Shown here piece by piece: positions 1 to 12,182 of a stretch of DNA of 64,000 bases. This DNA is from Steromphala cineraria (lineage: Eukaryota; Mollusca; Gastropoda; Trochida; Trochidae). Both the position numbers and the translations under genes were made by a program. The stretch covers positions 52,344,082 to 52,408,081 of the forward strand of contig OU744735.1 of assembly GCA_916613615.1 (NCBI GenBank). The letters are read 5' to 3'. How positions within the stretch are numbered: position 1 is the first letter of the stretch; each line of letters opens with the position of its first letter. Below the pieces are notes generated by a model. That model was not told the DNA's origin. It ran no database searches and was given only the letters and a program-made list of their open reading frames with translations.

Positions 1-334
1 ATCATTGTTCAGACCGTAATCAGATATAGATGATTAAAAAATGTATATTTATCCCTCACTGGCTATGTTATTTGCCATATATGAAGTGTCAGGAATTATG
101 TAACCCACTGATGGAGTGAACAACTTTTATCATTTTATGTTTTATTAAAAAAGATTTATTAAAACAGTCATGCTTCAGGCTGTTTGCAGATAAAGATGAT
201 TCATACATTTTTTTGTAACTGTATTTATAGTGTTGATAAATATTACAACAAGCGTATCAATACAAATATAATGACATTGATTTGATTGATCAGGAAATGT
301 ATTCTTTTCAATGAATTTCATGAAATCTAATTCA

Positions 335-487
335 ATATAATTGACATATTGACCATCTTGGATTCTTGATAATAAAATAAATGCGTCTTTGTCAGGAATC
401 ACTATATAAAAAAATACTCACTTTTCAGAATGATATCTTAATTGATTTAGTAGGAGTAGTACTTGGCCTGAAATCTAATTGAAAAAT
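335..487 (+). repeat. isolated, diverged copy of the 156-bp tandem unit
   Basis: The stretch aligns end to end with the unit of the array at 1775-2849. It shares the order ACCATCTTGGATTCT, then AGGAATCACTAT, then TTCAGAATGATATCT, then GGAGTAGT, then CTGAAATCTAATTGAAAA. It is much more diverged than the array copies and lies about 1.3 kb from them, so it is probably an older remnant of the same element family. A short minus-strand open frame over it is a by-product of the repeat. Confidence 0.8.
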
Positions 488-555
488 AATGACTTCTATG
501 ATGACATGTTGTTCCCAGAACCCCTTCAGCATGATACAATTATCATTTAGTTTTA

Positions 556-1510
556 CAGGTATTTATAAAACACATGGTATTGGAACTGGAACCTGATACA
601 AAATACCTCTATTATTAACTTATCATGTAGATTACTGTACATAAAAGCACATTCTTGACTTGTTAATATTAACTCATCGTGCAGATTGTTGTACACAAAA
701 GCTGATTCTTGACTTGTTTAAATTGTTATTTGTAAAAAGTATTACTATTATTAGAATACAAGTATACTTTTCATAAAGACAATTTATATACTTTCCATAA
801 AGTCCATTATGTTCTATTTATCAATTAGGTCAGGATTACTATGCAATATACAAGCAGGCAGGGCTGCTAGCCCCAGATCCTTAATGAGAGTGTAGCAATT
901 TGTGTATTTGGCTTTGTGAAAGTATATTTGGAGAAGCACCCTAGTGTGCTGAGCATGTAAACCTGAACTCTGGCTAAGCCCTTATGTGTGGTATTAAAAG
1001 ACTTGACGGGAGAGAACATGAATTGTTGTGAAAAATATATATAATTTCACAAAATATAGTTAGCTTATGTCCTAAATTGATTTTGTGTCAAGAAGAACTT
1101 CTGTTAGATATAGAAATGGTACAAATATGAGTAAAACACAGGAACTGGAACCTGATGCAAAATAACTCTTTCCACATCAACTTATGTAGATTGCTAAACA
1201 CAAAGCTTATTGTTGACAAATTTTGTGTAAGTTGTTTTTCTTAGAAAGAACATTTCACTGTCATGAGAATACAAGTCTAATTTCCGTAACTCTTATTGCA
1301 TACACATGGCCATATAGCATAATGCTCTACCATATCAATTGGGTCAGGTTGATCATGCAACAGACTAGCAGCTGAGACTGTGATGCAGCCTGTATTGGGA
1401 TGTGTATTAGAAATGCATAGTGGACTCAGCAGAAATATCTGAACTCTGGTTGACCCCTTTTGTGTGGTATTTAAAGGAATATAAGGGAGATACCATTGTT
1501 TAAAATTCAA
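556..1510. repeat. ancient diverged direct duplication (two copies, about 0.4-0.5 kb each)
   Basis: Copy A runs about 556-1045 and copy B about 1137-1510. Both hold, in order, GGAACTGGAACCTGAT, a TGTAGATT block, AGAATACAAGT, CAATT(A/G)GGTCAGG, TGAACTCTGG and TGTGTGGTAT. Copy A also has an internal repeat (TTCTTGACTTGTT at about 650 and about 705). Identity is low and there are many indels, so the duplication is old. No coding sequence or recognised family was seen. Confidence 0.65.
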
Positions 1511-1774
1511 CATGATGTTTAATGTCATTGGGTTTTTGCAGCTAGTTGCCATAAATATTTTAAACAAATTAATTAATTATGTTTGTCTTTCATCTTAATG
1601 TTTTAAAAACACTTAAAAATATAGAACAACTTGCATGACAATCTTAAATATTCCATATTCAAGATAATATGATGATTAGTAAGTTCAAATTAGAGAATTT
1701 ATATGGTGCGAGTGATCACTTGATGAAAGCTTAAAATTTAGTAATAATGATGTGTCATCTGCAGCTGAAAAGTC

Positions 1775-2849
1775 AATATGGCTGCTATCGCGGCCATCTT
1801 GGATTCTCAGAACTGACACGTCTACCTTTGTGGGAGGAATCACTATAGGTATAACATACTACAATATGAAAATGATATCTAGATTGGTTTAGGAGAAGGA
1901 GTCATTTTAATGAAATCTAATTGAAAATTCAATATGGCTGCCATGGCGGCCATATTGGATTCTCAAAACTGAAACGTCTACCTTTCTGTGCAGAATCACC
2001 ATAGTTATAACATACTACAATTTCAGAATGATATCTAGAGTGGTTTAGAAAGAGTAGTCTTTTCATGAAATCTAATTGAAAATTCAATATGGCTGCCATA
2101 GCGGCCATCTTGGATTCTCAAAATTGAAACGTCTACCTTTCTGTGAGGCATCACCATGGGTATAACATACTACGATTTCAGAATGATATCTGCATTCGTT
2201 TAGGAGGAGTAGTCTTTTTCCTGAAATCTAATTGAAAATTCAATATGGCTGCCATGGCGGCCATCTTGGATTCTCAAAACTGAAACGTCTACCTTTCTGT
2301 GAGGAATCACCATGGGTATAACATACTACAATTTCAGAATGATATCTGGATTCGTTTAGGAGGAGTAGTCTTTTTCCTGAAATCTAATTGAAAATTCAAT
2401 ATGGCTGCCATGGCGGCCATCTTGGATTCTCAAAACTGAAATGTCTACCTTTCTGTGAGGAATCACCATGGGTATAACATACTACAATTTCAGAATGATA
2501 TCTGGATTCGTTTAGGAGGAGTAGTCTTTTTCCTGAAATCTAATTGAAAATTCAATATGGCTGCCATGGCGGCCATCTTGGATTCTCAAAACTGAAATGT
2601 CTACCTTTCTGTGAGGAATCACCATGGGTATAACATACTACAATTTCAGAATGATATCTGGATTCGTTTAGGAGGAGTAGTCTTTTTCCTGAAATCTAAT
2701 TGAAAATTCAATATGGCTGCCATGGCGGCCATCTTGGATTCTCAAAACTGAAACGTCTACCTTTCTGTGAGGAATCACCATGGGTATAACATACTACAAT
2801 TTCAGAATGATATCTGCATTCGTTTAGGAGGAGTAGTCTTTTTCCTGAA
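1775..2849 (+). repeat. 156-bp tandem repeat array, 7 copies
   Basis: Units begin at 1775, 1931, 2086, 2242, 2398, 2554 and 2710, a spacing of 155-156 bp. Each starts AATATGGCTGCCATGGCGGC and ends in CTGAAATCTAATTGAAAATT. The first two units are the most diverged. The last five are nearly identical, differing at single sites such as GGATTCG/GCATTCG and AACG/AATG, which points to recent expansion at the right-hand side. The CCATGGCGGCCAT core is partly palindromic. Confidence 0.95.
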
Positions 2850-2855
2850 AGTTTA

Positions 2856-2918
2856 CGGACGGACAGACGGACGGACGGACAGACGGACAGACGGACAGAC
2901 AGACGGACGACGGACGAA
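2856..2918 (+). repeat. ACGG/ACAG tetranucleotide microsatellite
   Basis: Imperfect GGAC/AGAC tetranucleotide run at the 3' side of the 156-bp array. Short open frames over it on both strands are low-complexity artefacts. Confidence 0.9.
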
Positions 2919-2963
2919 GCGCCATGACATAAGCTCACATTTACTTTGTAAAGGTGAGCTAAT

Positions 2964-5900
2964 AAGTTTGTCGTCTACAATCACAAACCAAACATGATCT
3001 ATTAGTATAGCCGACATAATTGATAACATTATTTTTCCAAGGTTCAAGTTTCATTAGTATATGTGCAATATACATTCCGTATGATAAATAATTTTCCTTA
3101 CTACTTCAAAGAATTTTAAAGTGACAATATCAAAATACTTATATATATTCCTAATGTTGATTTTCCTCTCTTGATTTTTTTTTTAAGTCATAAGGACATA
3201 ATATGAATTAGAAATATGATTCCTTCAAAACGTGTATAGTTGATATATGTCACTTTGCTACTACAATTGTTTCCATCCATAACTTGACATTAGTTTTGAA
3301 ATATTTTTCCCCAAATTCACTACTGAAATAAATTGACAATAGTGACTGTTCGGTATAGATTCTTGTACTTTCTACAAGCATCAGGTGTTCATTGATAGAA
3401 TTTCTTTCGTCTTTCTTTTACTACCAACGTGTAGAATGCCACTGACAATAAATCACAAGGTTCTAGACATCAACTTCAGCAATATTACTTGACCATGGAT
3501 CAACTTTATAAAATTAATGATAAGATAATAACAGGGATCCTTATATGGTGCTATTTCCAGGTTCTAATAACTTGGTTAAAAGTGCTACTTACAACACTAC
3601 ACTTAAGTATAAAACTTGACATAGAGGAACCATGGAGGTTGGTACATCCTTTAAGTGTTTCAGACTACTGAATGCAAGGTGGAAGAAGTGCCTTGCCCAG
3701 GGGCACCAAAAATTAAGTAATTTATATGCAACTGATTCATTATGCGAAAGATTAATCATTTGGCACGAAAATTTATATAATTTTAACTATTATTAATAAA
3801 TTTCCTTAAAAATTTGCTTTGAGATTTTCAGTTCTCAATCGACTACTAAACTGTGCTAAAAATGCATAATTTGTTCCATGCAGCAAATTCACCTGTTGTC
3901 ACAGTTACAGCCTGTGCATGATTATTTCTATGTAGCTTAGACAATTTAAGAAGCAAGTAAAATTTCCCATCTTGCATATATCGATATTTTCCACACATAA
4001 AATTTTTCCTAGAGGGGCACCACCATTAGCAGAATGGGTATGCATGCAATTAATATTTATTGAAGTACTCCAAAATTGTGTCATAAAAATATCCCCACAG
4101 GATTAACATTTTCATCACATCAAACTTTTGACCTCTCATGTGCTAATAGATTTCCAGAATGGCTGAACAGTTGTAGAAAACCTGTAGTTGTTCTTGTTAA
4201 GATCTTCCTCAAAATTTAACTTTTCACTAGACATATAAAAAAAAATAATAACATTGCATATATATATTGAGATGTCAATCAAAAATTTATTTTAAGAAAT
4301 TACAGTGATTTGTTAAACTGCTTACTTGATGAGAAACAAGATAAAATATACCATCCAACACCTTCCAGCAATAGACATAATTAAACTATTCACACAAAAT
4401 AAATATAAGATATCAGCATCAGGTGTCTATTTATAATACCTAATTCCATATTTGTCAAAACAGGATCAATCAAAAAGGTCATATTTATTAACTTACTTAA
4501 TTTCATCATTTCAAAATTGTATCCATTTTCAATGAATCATATTAAAACCATGAATGTATGATAATTACATAATGAATCTATTTAAAAGACTGATTGCATA
4601 TAAACATTCCTTTTAAGTGACTTAAAATTACCTCTGTGGTCACATTCAGCTGAACTCAGCCAAATGGCTACAACACTGAACAAACTGATTTGATTTGAGA
4701 TAACATGAATGACAACTTCGAAGGTGTAATCATTATTTCAAAGATATTAATAAAACTCAGCATAGAATATGTCATAAATATGATAGCCTTGTATTTTGAT
4801 TGCTTCTCAGAGACAAATAATTGAAAAATGGTTTCATTATTGATAACAATAAGATAGACATTATACATCCTGAAATGACATTTAAGTAGAAAAATGAACT
4901 AACCATAAAAACAATTACTAGATATATTAAAATATCAAATCTTTTAAAACTTAATTTTAACTTTACATATTATGTCTGAATGATTTTATCCAAGAAACTA
5001 TATCAACTTTTTCTAAACTATAAGTATCACTACAGATTCTTCCACAATCATCTTAGGTTCCTCTGTATGAATAATAAGTTGTAGGAAAATCCTTTGGGAC
5101 CGGGATTTAGAGTTCCATCAAGAAATGGGCTACGCTAAGCCTATTTGGTTCTGTCTTAGGAATACACTCCTCTGGAACTCAATTCCCCCTTACTTAAATC
5201 TACGAAGAACTACATCTTCAGACCAATATATAGTTGCGTTAGCGCCAATATACTAGCGCCCCAACAACTGATGTGTTCTGTGAGTCTCAGAGGCTCCTGC
5301 TAATGCAATCCATTCATGTTAACATGCTATTGGCAATACAACTAATTCTTATAATTATCTTGAAAGACAAGCTTTCCAATAATTTGCAATAATAGAGAGA
5401 GATATATGTAAAACCATTTTATTGTGCCAAAAAGATCCATAAAGACATAATAGTAAAATGTTCTTTACATCTAAGAACTTCCTAAGGTAAGGATCAATGT
5501 TCTTGGGACAAATGGTTTGTGTAGAAAATTTGATTGATAAAGTGTTTAAAATACAATGTCAATGAAATACAATGTCAACTAAGATTGGAACAAAATAATG
5601 AAATCTATTTTAATTGCAAAACGATCAGTAAATAATAAGAATAAATTTCAATATTTTTTAATGAACATTCACCATAGCAATTAAACTGATTTAAGTTGAC
5701 TTTCAACAACCCTAAAACCCCAGATGACTTAAGATCCAAGTAATATACAAAGAAAACACTTTATAACACCATACAATTCAATTTTCAATCTATTAGAAGC
5801 TTCATTGAAGTGTTTACTATGATTATAGGCAGAAATATCCATTTGTTGATAAACCAACAAAGCATAAAAGCATAGCTCATATTTCTAATGCTCAAAAACT

Positions 5901-8562
5901 TTATGTTGTTTTCCATTTGCACTTACATGTTGTTAATAGCCAAAAGTAGAATATATACATCCAAAATGTAATAGCTAGCCACTTTGATGTGTCCATTTAG
6001 TTCCAGGCAAACTAGCCTGTCTAGTACTTTAGCAGTAAACACAGTTTGTTGAAGAGCCCTCTGGCTTGGCACTTAAGGAAGTCCGAGTTAATTACCGATT
6101 CTGATGAATGGCGCCATCATAAAGGGTTTGATATTTGTTGTCTGAAGACAAGTGGACCAGAGAGGAAGCGCCAAGGTGTTAAAAACTGATCCACGATTTA
6201 TTGACTAAATGATAACATTGGCACTTAAAGTTTTTTGTTTTTTTAAATTTATTCAAAATGGTCTTAATTTTCTAAATGAGTTTTAAATTTTTACCTTTGA
6301 TTAACTCTTGTTCAAGTATTTTCAAGAATTCTTCATTCCATTGTATTTTAATTTGTGCACATAAGGAACTAAGATTATTGATGATTGTTTGTTATTTGAG
6401 TAACCATTATACTCTCAAGTACGGATTTTTATTGGTATGTTGTAAATTGCTTAAATATCTTCACTCAGAATACATTAAAACTTGCTGACAATGAGAATGT
6501 TGGACACAACTTATTATATTCACAATCATCATAATGCTGATGTAAAAATCTAGTTACATTACAATTATTATTTCCAATTTAATTCTATCGCAATATTCAC
6601 AGTTTCAATGTTTTAAGGATTTGAAAATATTAAATATTCCTACAAAACATGACTTTCTAAACCAATCTTTCTTTGATTTAATCAATTTAGACACATGACT
6701 TAGAAAAATATTTCGTCATTGATGGATTATATTGAGACAATCGTAAGACATATATCTATAGGTTGAAATAGATGTTAACATGAGTTCAAAAGAAATCAAA
6801 ATGACGGTGATGCTTAGCCATTTATCAGTGTCGAGATATCAAAGCATAACATTTTCCTTGATGTTGATAATGTATGAAGCTTGTACTTTGAGGATATATC
6901 GTAATACATATATATATATTTTTTCTGTAAATTTGAAAAACTTTGCAGTTAATGAACTCTGAACATTTTAATGTCAACCATTTAAAGAAAACTAAGGGAT
7001 TTTTATGTGGAAGCAACTTGTGGTAGGTCGGATAGGAGATTATTTCTATTGAAAAAGACTTTCATTGATACATGATAACTTCACACTTCATAAGGTCATT
7101 CAAGCATATTAGGTAGTGTGATATTTGAGTTGCTGGAGATTTTACAATTTGGCAAAGCTTAAAGTTTATTTGCCCAAAGGAAAACATAAAGAAATGTGGC
7201 CAATCATCAGTGCATTGAGCATTTGAAACATTTCCGCAACAAAACAAGACAAAGCTTATGACTATTATTATCATATATTTGTAAACATGTTCATAAGTTT
7301 TATCTTTTTCAATTTATCAAAGTGTAGCAGGTTTTTTCACAAATAAGGTATATGGAAGATGGATAGCCAACACGAAAGGCTACAGGCCAAAAAAATAGGT
7401 ATTATTTTGAACCCATAAAGTCCATTCATAATTAGTTGTGCTTCTTGAAAATTTGCCTCAGAGAAGGATTTTGCACAAGTTCAGTATTTTTTTCAGCAAA
7501 AGGTCTTAACAATATGACACACTAGTGTAGTAAAGATAGTCTTTGTTGACTTATCCTTTTATGACAATCCTGAAACTTTTGCCTGAGATTGAATGCATAT
7601 TTTTATACTACCATAGTGATTATTTTAAGAAGTTATCCTGGCCATTTTCAATTGAATTTTCCTAGCATTTATTACCAGTAATCGTAAAACTTCATGAAAT
7701 ATTCATATCATTTATGTTGGTTAACTACTCATTAGTGCATTAGAGACAATAATTAGTCATGCTAACTCAATAAGTTTTTCAAATAGAGATGTTTTACATT
7801 AATGATTCAAAGAATCGACAGCATTAGAGTCAAAACACCTGAAGCACATCCTAGCAAACTAAAAGCCATATTGAATTTGAGAGGAATTTCAAGTTGAAAC
7901 ACATTTATTGGGGTAATATTTTAGTCGACTTAGATTGTTATTTGATAAAGAATAACATTTATACATAAAAAGTCGTAAAATATATCTTGATATACATATA
8001 TGAATACATAAAATGAAAAAAAAATAATCATGTTCTCAATTTGCAGGACTTTTGTTACGCAAAAGTTGACAATAATGGATTTTTTGTATTGAATAGTTTG
8101 AGCTCTTATACTAATAATATATGAACAAAATATTTAATAAATGTTAATTGTATTTCAAGATATTCCTTGTATCATGAATATTGACAAATCTCTCTCCTAC
8201 TAGTTATTGAACTGACATTCAATTTAGTTTCTTTTGGAGAATGGAAATCTCCATGAGTATTTACATCATTTAAGCTAACAGAAATTAAAGCATTTAGACA
8301 GAGTGCTAAAAACACATTCAATAGCCCTTGGCAGGAAACTTGATTTCAATTTGAGATTAGAAATTTGGATTTTGAATTTGTTCAAATAAAGTCAATTGCA
8401 TTTCTGAGGAAAAAGTTAAAATTCTAATTTCAAAACATTTCACATCCATTTTTTACCTTAATTTGGAGTTTTAAGTCAAACTCGATTAAAAATAATGTCA
8501 ACTCAAATAAAACAAACATCTTAACATAATATCTAATGCAATACGTTTAATACATTTATTTC
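2964..8562. other. AT-rich stretch without a recognised gene or well-defined repeat
   Basis: I saw only short AT-rich open frames with many stops. Slightly GC-richer islands lie at about 5085-5310 and 6000-6190, without an open frame I can identify. AGTGCCTTGCCCAGGGGCAC at about 3689-3708 resembles a phrase common in SINE bodies of aquatic animals, but no element boundaries were visible. If the stomatin assignment holds, this is intron 2. Confidence 0.5.
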
Positions 8563-8570
8563 ATAAGAAG

Positions 8571-8937
8571 TAGGGGTGTATGTAACGATACATCAAACTA
8601 TTGATATTGACTTATTGAGATAGTACTTTATCGATAGTAAACTTTGAAACGCTAAATAGTACCTATAGCATGTTTATCTATCGATAGTAAAGTCAATTCA
8701 GTAGTTAAGTTCCTTTTAAAAGTTTGAATTCAAACATAAAAACACTTCTATTTACATCTGGAAAAAAATTGAACACATTAAACAGATCGCTGAGAGCTAA
8801 AAGTAGCAACCGGAAGATAAAAAATTACGACTTCCACAAGTGCAGCCGAGTTTGAAAATATCACAAACAAAGCAGAAAAACTTTCCATTATTGATATACT
8901 TTCACAATTGTCCATTAGGGGTCAATAGTCAACCCTA
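8571..8937 (-). mobile_element. hAT-like non-autonomous element, 367 bp
   Basis: The ends are TAGGGGTG at the left and CAACCCTA at the right. They are flanked by ATAAGAAG (8563-8570) and ATTAGAAG (8938-8945), an 8-bp duplication with one mismatch. The interior matches the 38041-38530 element in opposite orientation, for example AGATCGCTGAGAGCTAAAAG, AAAAATTACGA and GGTCAATAGTCAACCCTA. Eight-bp duplications and TAGGG termini fit hAT-type MITEs. No transposase frame remains. Confidence 0.75.
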
Positions 8938-8945
8938 ATTAGAAG

Positions 8946-10404
8946 GGTAAAAGGCACTGACTGTTAGAGCTGAATGGTAAATCTTTAAAAGGGAGATAGC
9001 TCCTGCAAGTTTTTTTTTAATATCTCTGCACATTTTCCAAAATAAATATTAGTCTATGACAAAGGTAACACCTTTGGGGGAAAGCATAAAAGCACTCACT
9101 CCTATTAGCCATAGCCATAAAAGAAATTATCAATTGTGTAATCACCTTGATTTTCTTTTTCATGGATCTTTTTATTTACCTGTTAATTCATAAAGCATGC
9201 TATTGCCCTTTTAAGATATTGAGCAAGTTACGTTAAAGTGAAATATGTTATTAAACATACAGAATTTCTAAAAAGCTCTATTTGATTCATGAAACAAATC
9301 CTTTTTTAATTCTCTAAGCAAAGAACAATCACTGAAACCATCATCATTTCACAAAATTGTGGTTATTTCCAGCCACTGTGTAAACTGATATCTAAAGAAA
9401 TCCCATGGTTCCAAGACTTGGCCTATTCTTGGTGATTAACTAACAAACAAATCCATAATTCTTTTGGAAAGACAATATTTATGACTTGTTGAAAGAATTC
9501 TCTAACAACTTCATATGACAAGAGTTTGTGAAAAAACACTGCTTTACTTGACAAGTGGAATAAAAAATGACTGCTGTTTCCATGGATACTGAAATTCTTT
9601 TTTCCAAGAAACCCGAGATTTGACCACTGGTGCCAAAGTGTCTGAGAAAATAAGCCATAGGTGCTAATATCTCTATGGTTATTGGAACAGATCTTATGTA
9701 ACCAACTTTCAGAATTGCAAATTGCTACGGAAAAGTGAAGCTAGGCCAACTGTTTCTTGAGAGTTTGCTTTGGCGCTTAAGGTCCACGTTTGAATCCAGG
9801 GTGGACTCGAGGTTATTCTATCTACGGTCAGAGAACAGTTCCATGTTTAAGATCCTTGTGAATGTATGCGATAACCAAAAGCACTTAAAGGCACTGTGGG
9901 ACATTTTCTGTAGGCTTAAAGTGACACAGAGTATCTTTCTTAAAATTTTATTTGGTTTTGATAAGCTACAAAATATCTAATATGCTGATTATAGTTCATA
10001 TCTCATCACTGGACTTGCAAATATATCCATTTATGCATAATATCTCTAAAATGCTTGATTTTATGGAAAAATCAAGAAATCATCTCAAATACGTTAAATA
10101 TTAGAAATTATTCATCCAAATTTGCGAGCGCCACTCGAGCCACATTGTCCGGTTTTCGATCAAAATCCAGACTTTGAATGGCCGTATTTTCGCTCTAATG
10201 TACTGATTGACCTTTAACTTGTCATTTTCAGTAACAGTTAGTGTTTCCTGATGTAATAACATCGATTTCAAAATTTGACATATATGATCCTATCAACATA
10301 CTCTGTGTCTCCTTAATATGTTAAAACAGTCCCAATAACTATTCGTTGAAAAGTTAAACATCTTATTACTTATTTTAAATTTTCAGTAGTTATAGATCCA
10401 TGCT
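8946..10404. other. no recognised gene or repeat
   Basis: AT-rich sequence. AAAAGGGAGATAGCTCC at about 8987 resembles a short GGGAGATAACTC phrase that recurs at about 46974. A GC-richer patch at 9735-9860 is open for 81 codons on the plus strand, but it has no recognisable domain. Confidence 0.4.
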
Positions 10405-10655
10405 TAATCATGATCATAATAATAATCATTCTTTATTGTCCTCATTACAAACTAAATTGCAAATTCTTTGTGTGTCTATTGGTACCCGGTAGTCCAGGCA
10501 ATGTTTTATACTTATAATGCTGAACGCCAAACAAGGAAGCAACTTCTCCCTTCTATTAATGTCTTTTGGTATGACGAGACCATGAATCGAACACAGGCCT
10601 CCCGAATGAAGAGCAGACGCTAAACCAACTGAGCCACTAAACGCAAAGCCACTTA
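10405..10655 (-). mobile_element. tRNA-derived SINE
   Basis: On the minus strand a tRNA-like head carries an A box (GGCTCAGTTGG, about 10623-10633) and a B box (TGTTCGATTCATGG, 10580-10593). A body of about 150 bp follows, with a 3' tail ending AATAAAG then ATTATTATTATG. RNA polymerase III promoter boxes plus an ATT-rich tail are the SINE signature. No clear target duplication was found. The 82-codon minus-strand frame over it is a by-product. Confidence 0.85.
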
Positions 10656-10960
10656 CACACATCCTGTACATCACTCAGACACCCATACGTATCTACATAC
10701 ATTAACAGAAATTACAAAGGTGAAAAGTAATTAGGTTCGAAAAAGGTAAATGAAGTTTTGAGAAATGTATTATGAGTCAGAAGGTCAATTTGTTAGATAT
10801 TGTTGTCAGAAACGATAGCGTTTGAAATTACATAAGTATCAACATGAATTGGACATCTGATTTCAGCTTCTATAGATAAAAAATACCTAATTTGAGGGCT
10901 AAATATTCATATCATAATATATGGCATTGAGGTTTATATACAATACAAAAAAGCACAAAG

Positions 10961-11206
10961 GCATTGCCATCCTGTCTCAGGGTAGGAACGTTACACTAAC
11001 TCTACTAATCTCTACCCTGGGCTCAGAAGCAAGATTCGCTCACGCGGCCCGACTTGGGATATAGCCAATCAAATCATATTCTCGCCACAGTCTCGATAAA
11101 ATTTAAACGAGAAAATGATTTGATTGGCTATATCCCTCGTGAGTGAATCTTAGCTCTTGAACACAGGGTACAGATTAGTGGAGACTGAGACAGGATTGGG
11201 CAATAT
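10961..11206. mobile_element. foldback MITE with long imperfect inverted arms
   Basis: The outer ends are ATTGCCATCCTGTCTCAG and its complement CTGAGACAGGATTGGGCAAT. Further in, CTAATCT...ACCCTG pairs with CAGGGTACAGATTAG, and GGGATATAGCCAATCAAATC pairs with GATTTGATTGGCTATATCCC. Arms are about 100 bp with small indels around a short AT-rich loop. No unambiguous target duplication was seen. Confidence 0.75.
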
Positions 11207-11383
11207 AAGAAGGTTACTACCTACCTCTTGTGGTGGAACATCAAAGGATATTGTTCTTAAGTCAACTTTTGTGTACTGCTCAATACAAGGCAATACAAAG
11301 AAGATTCCTGAAATATATGAAATCAAAGATCATTATGTATGAAAGAAAGTAATGTCATATCAATTAAATATTTTCACTCATGG

Positions 11384-11575
11384 TAGACTAACATTTAGTC
11401 TCAGAATTTTTTTTCAATATTGACAATATTTTAAAACAAATCATGTATTATAATACAAAATTGAGCCCAGAAGATTGTTTTAACCATAGCTGAGCGATTT
11501 GGACTTGCTATACTTTTCTAGACTGGGTTGGTCATCAATTAAATATTTTTGCCATAGGGTCTGGATGAAAGACTA
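11384..11575 (+). mobile_element. hairpin-ended MITE, copy A (192 bp, 9-bp TSD)
   Basis: Flanked by a perfect 9-bp duplication, CACTCATGG (11375-11383 and 11576-11584). The left end TAGACTAACATTTAGTCT is itself a hairpin (AGACTAA/TTAGTCT). The right end is GGTCTGGATGAAAGACTA. It is about 88% identical to copy B at 39056-39246, with copies C (49038) and D (59995) in opposite orientation. A 9-bp duplication is typical of Mutator-like elements. It is too short to encode protein. Confidence 0.9.
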
Positions 11576-11821
11576 CACTCATGGTTGCAAAGCATATAAG
11601 CAAAAGGCTTACTTATCATAAAGGATATTCAAATTGGGAACACAAATTATGCTAGACAACTTTCTAAGATAAAGAAAACTGCAGGTAACTTTATATTACA
11701 ATCCACATTTCCTTATTCATTTGATTGATTGTCATGGCAGATTGAGGGATATTGAAAAAGCTTAAGACAGGATGGGAAAGCATCCTTCTTAAGGACAATT
11801 AAAAGATTACTGAGGGAGAGT

Positions 11822-11985
11822 TTAGAGTTTGTTGGTTTGTGGTTTGGTGGTTTGTTTGTCTGTTTGTTTGTTTGGTTTGTGTGTATGTGTGTGTGTGTGT
11901 GTGTTTGTTTGTTTGTTTGGGTTTGTTGATTTGTTAGTGAGTTTGTTTGTGTTTGTGTGTGTTTGTGTTGTGACAGGGTGAGATA
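11822..11985 (+). repeat. (TTTG)n / (GT)n simple repeat
   Basis: Imperfect TTTG and GT runs. A second TTTG tract lies at 12118-12182, on the other side of the tRNA-like SINE head. Confidence 0.9.
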
Positions 11986-12017
11986 TAAGAATTGCTACTG
12001 GCTTTGGCTAGAAGGAT

Positions 12018-12182
12018 ATCCCTTTGGCTGAACAGGTAGAGTGTTGGACTCTCAATTCGGAGGTCCTGGGTTCAAATCCCAGTGGAGGTGGTCTCAAAAT
12101 CACTTCTGTTACAGTGTTTATGTGTGTTTGTTTGTTTGCGTTTGTTTGTTTGTTTGTTTGTTCATTTAGTTGTTTGTTTGTT
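12018..12182 (+). mobile_element. tRNA-derived SINE head with TTTG-rich tail
   Basis: A box-like TGGCTGAACAGGTAGAG and B box GGTTCAAATCCCA are spaced as in a tRNA. The T stem CTGGG/CCCAG is perfect, and the anticodon-loop equivalent CTCTCAA would read CTC. The acceptor stem does not pair, so this is not a working tRNA. About 35 bp of body follows, then a TTTG tail (12118-12182). The head may be a truncated SINE. Confidence 0.75.

Larger units (their letters stand above)
1775..2963 (+). mobile_element. tandem-core element with (ACGG)n and 3' hairpin (pearl/CvA-like architecture)
   Basis: The 156-bp array runs directly into an ACGG/ACAG tetranucleotide tract (about 2856-2918), then AAGCGCCATGACAT, then a hairpin with AGCTCAC at 2932-2938 pairing with GTGAGCT at 2954-2960. 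This order (a tandem core of about 160 bp, ACGG microsatellite, terminal hairpin) is what I recall for bivalve pearl/CvA elements, which have been linked to non-autonomous Helentron-type elements. The left boundary cannot be placed. It may start in the unit-like sequence just before 1775. No transposase or helicase is encoded. Confidence 0.65.

Noticed and set aside
2708..3047. Three overlapping short frames
   Set aside because: They cover the ACGG/ACAG microsatellite and the tandem unit edge. The RTDGRTD-like runs are low complexity.
3689..3708. SINE fragment (AGTGCCTTGCCCAGGGGCAC)
   Set aside because: A phrase familiar from SINEs, but no head, tail or boundaries are visible.
12018..12095. 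Functional tRNA gene
   Set aside because: The acceptor stem does not pair, and the sequence runs into a SINE-like TTTG tail.
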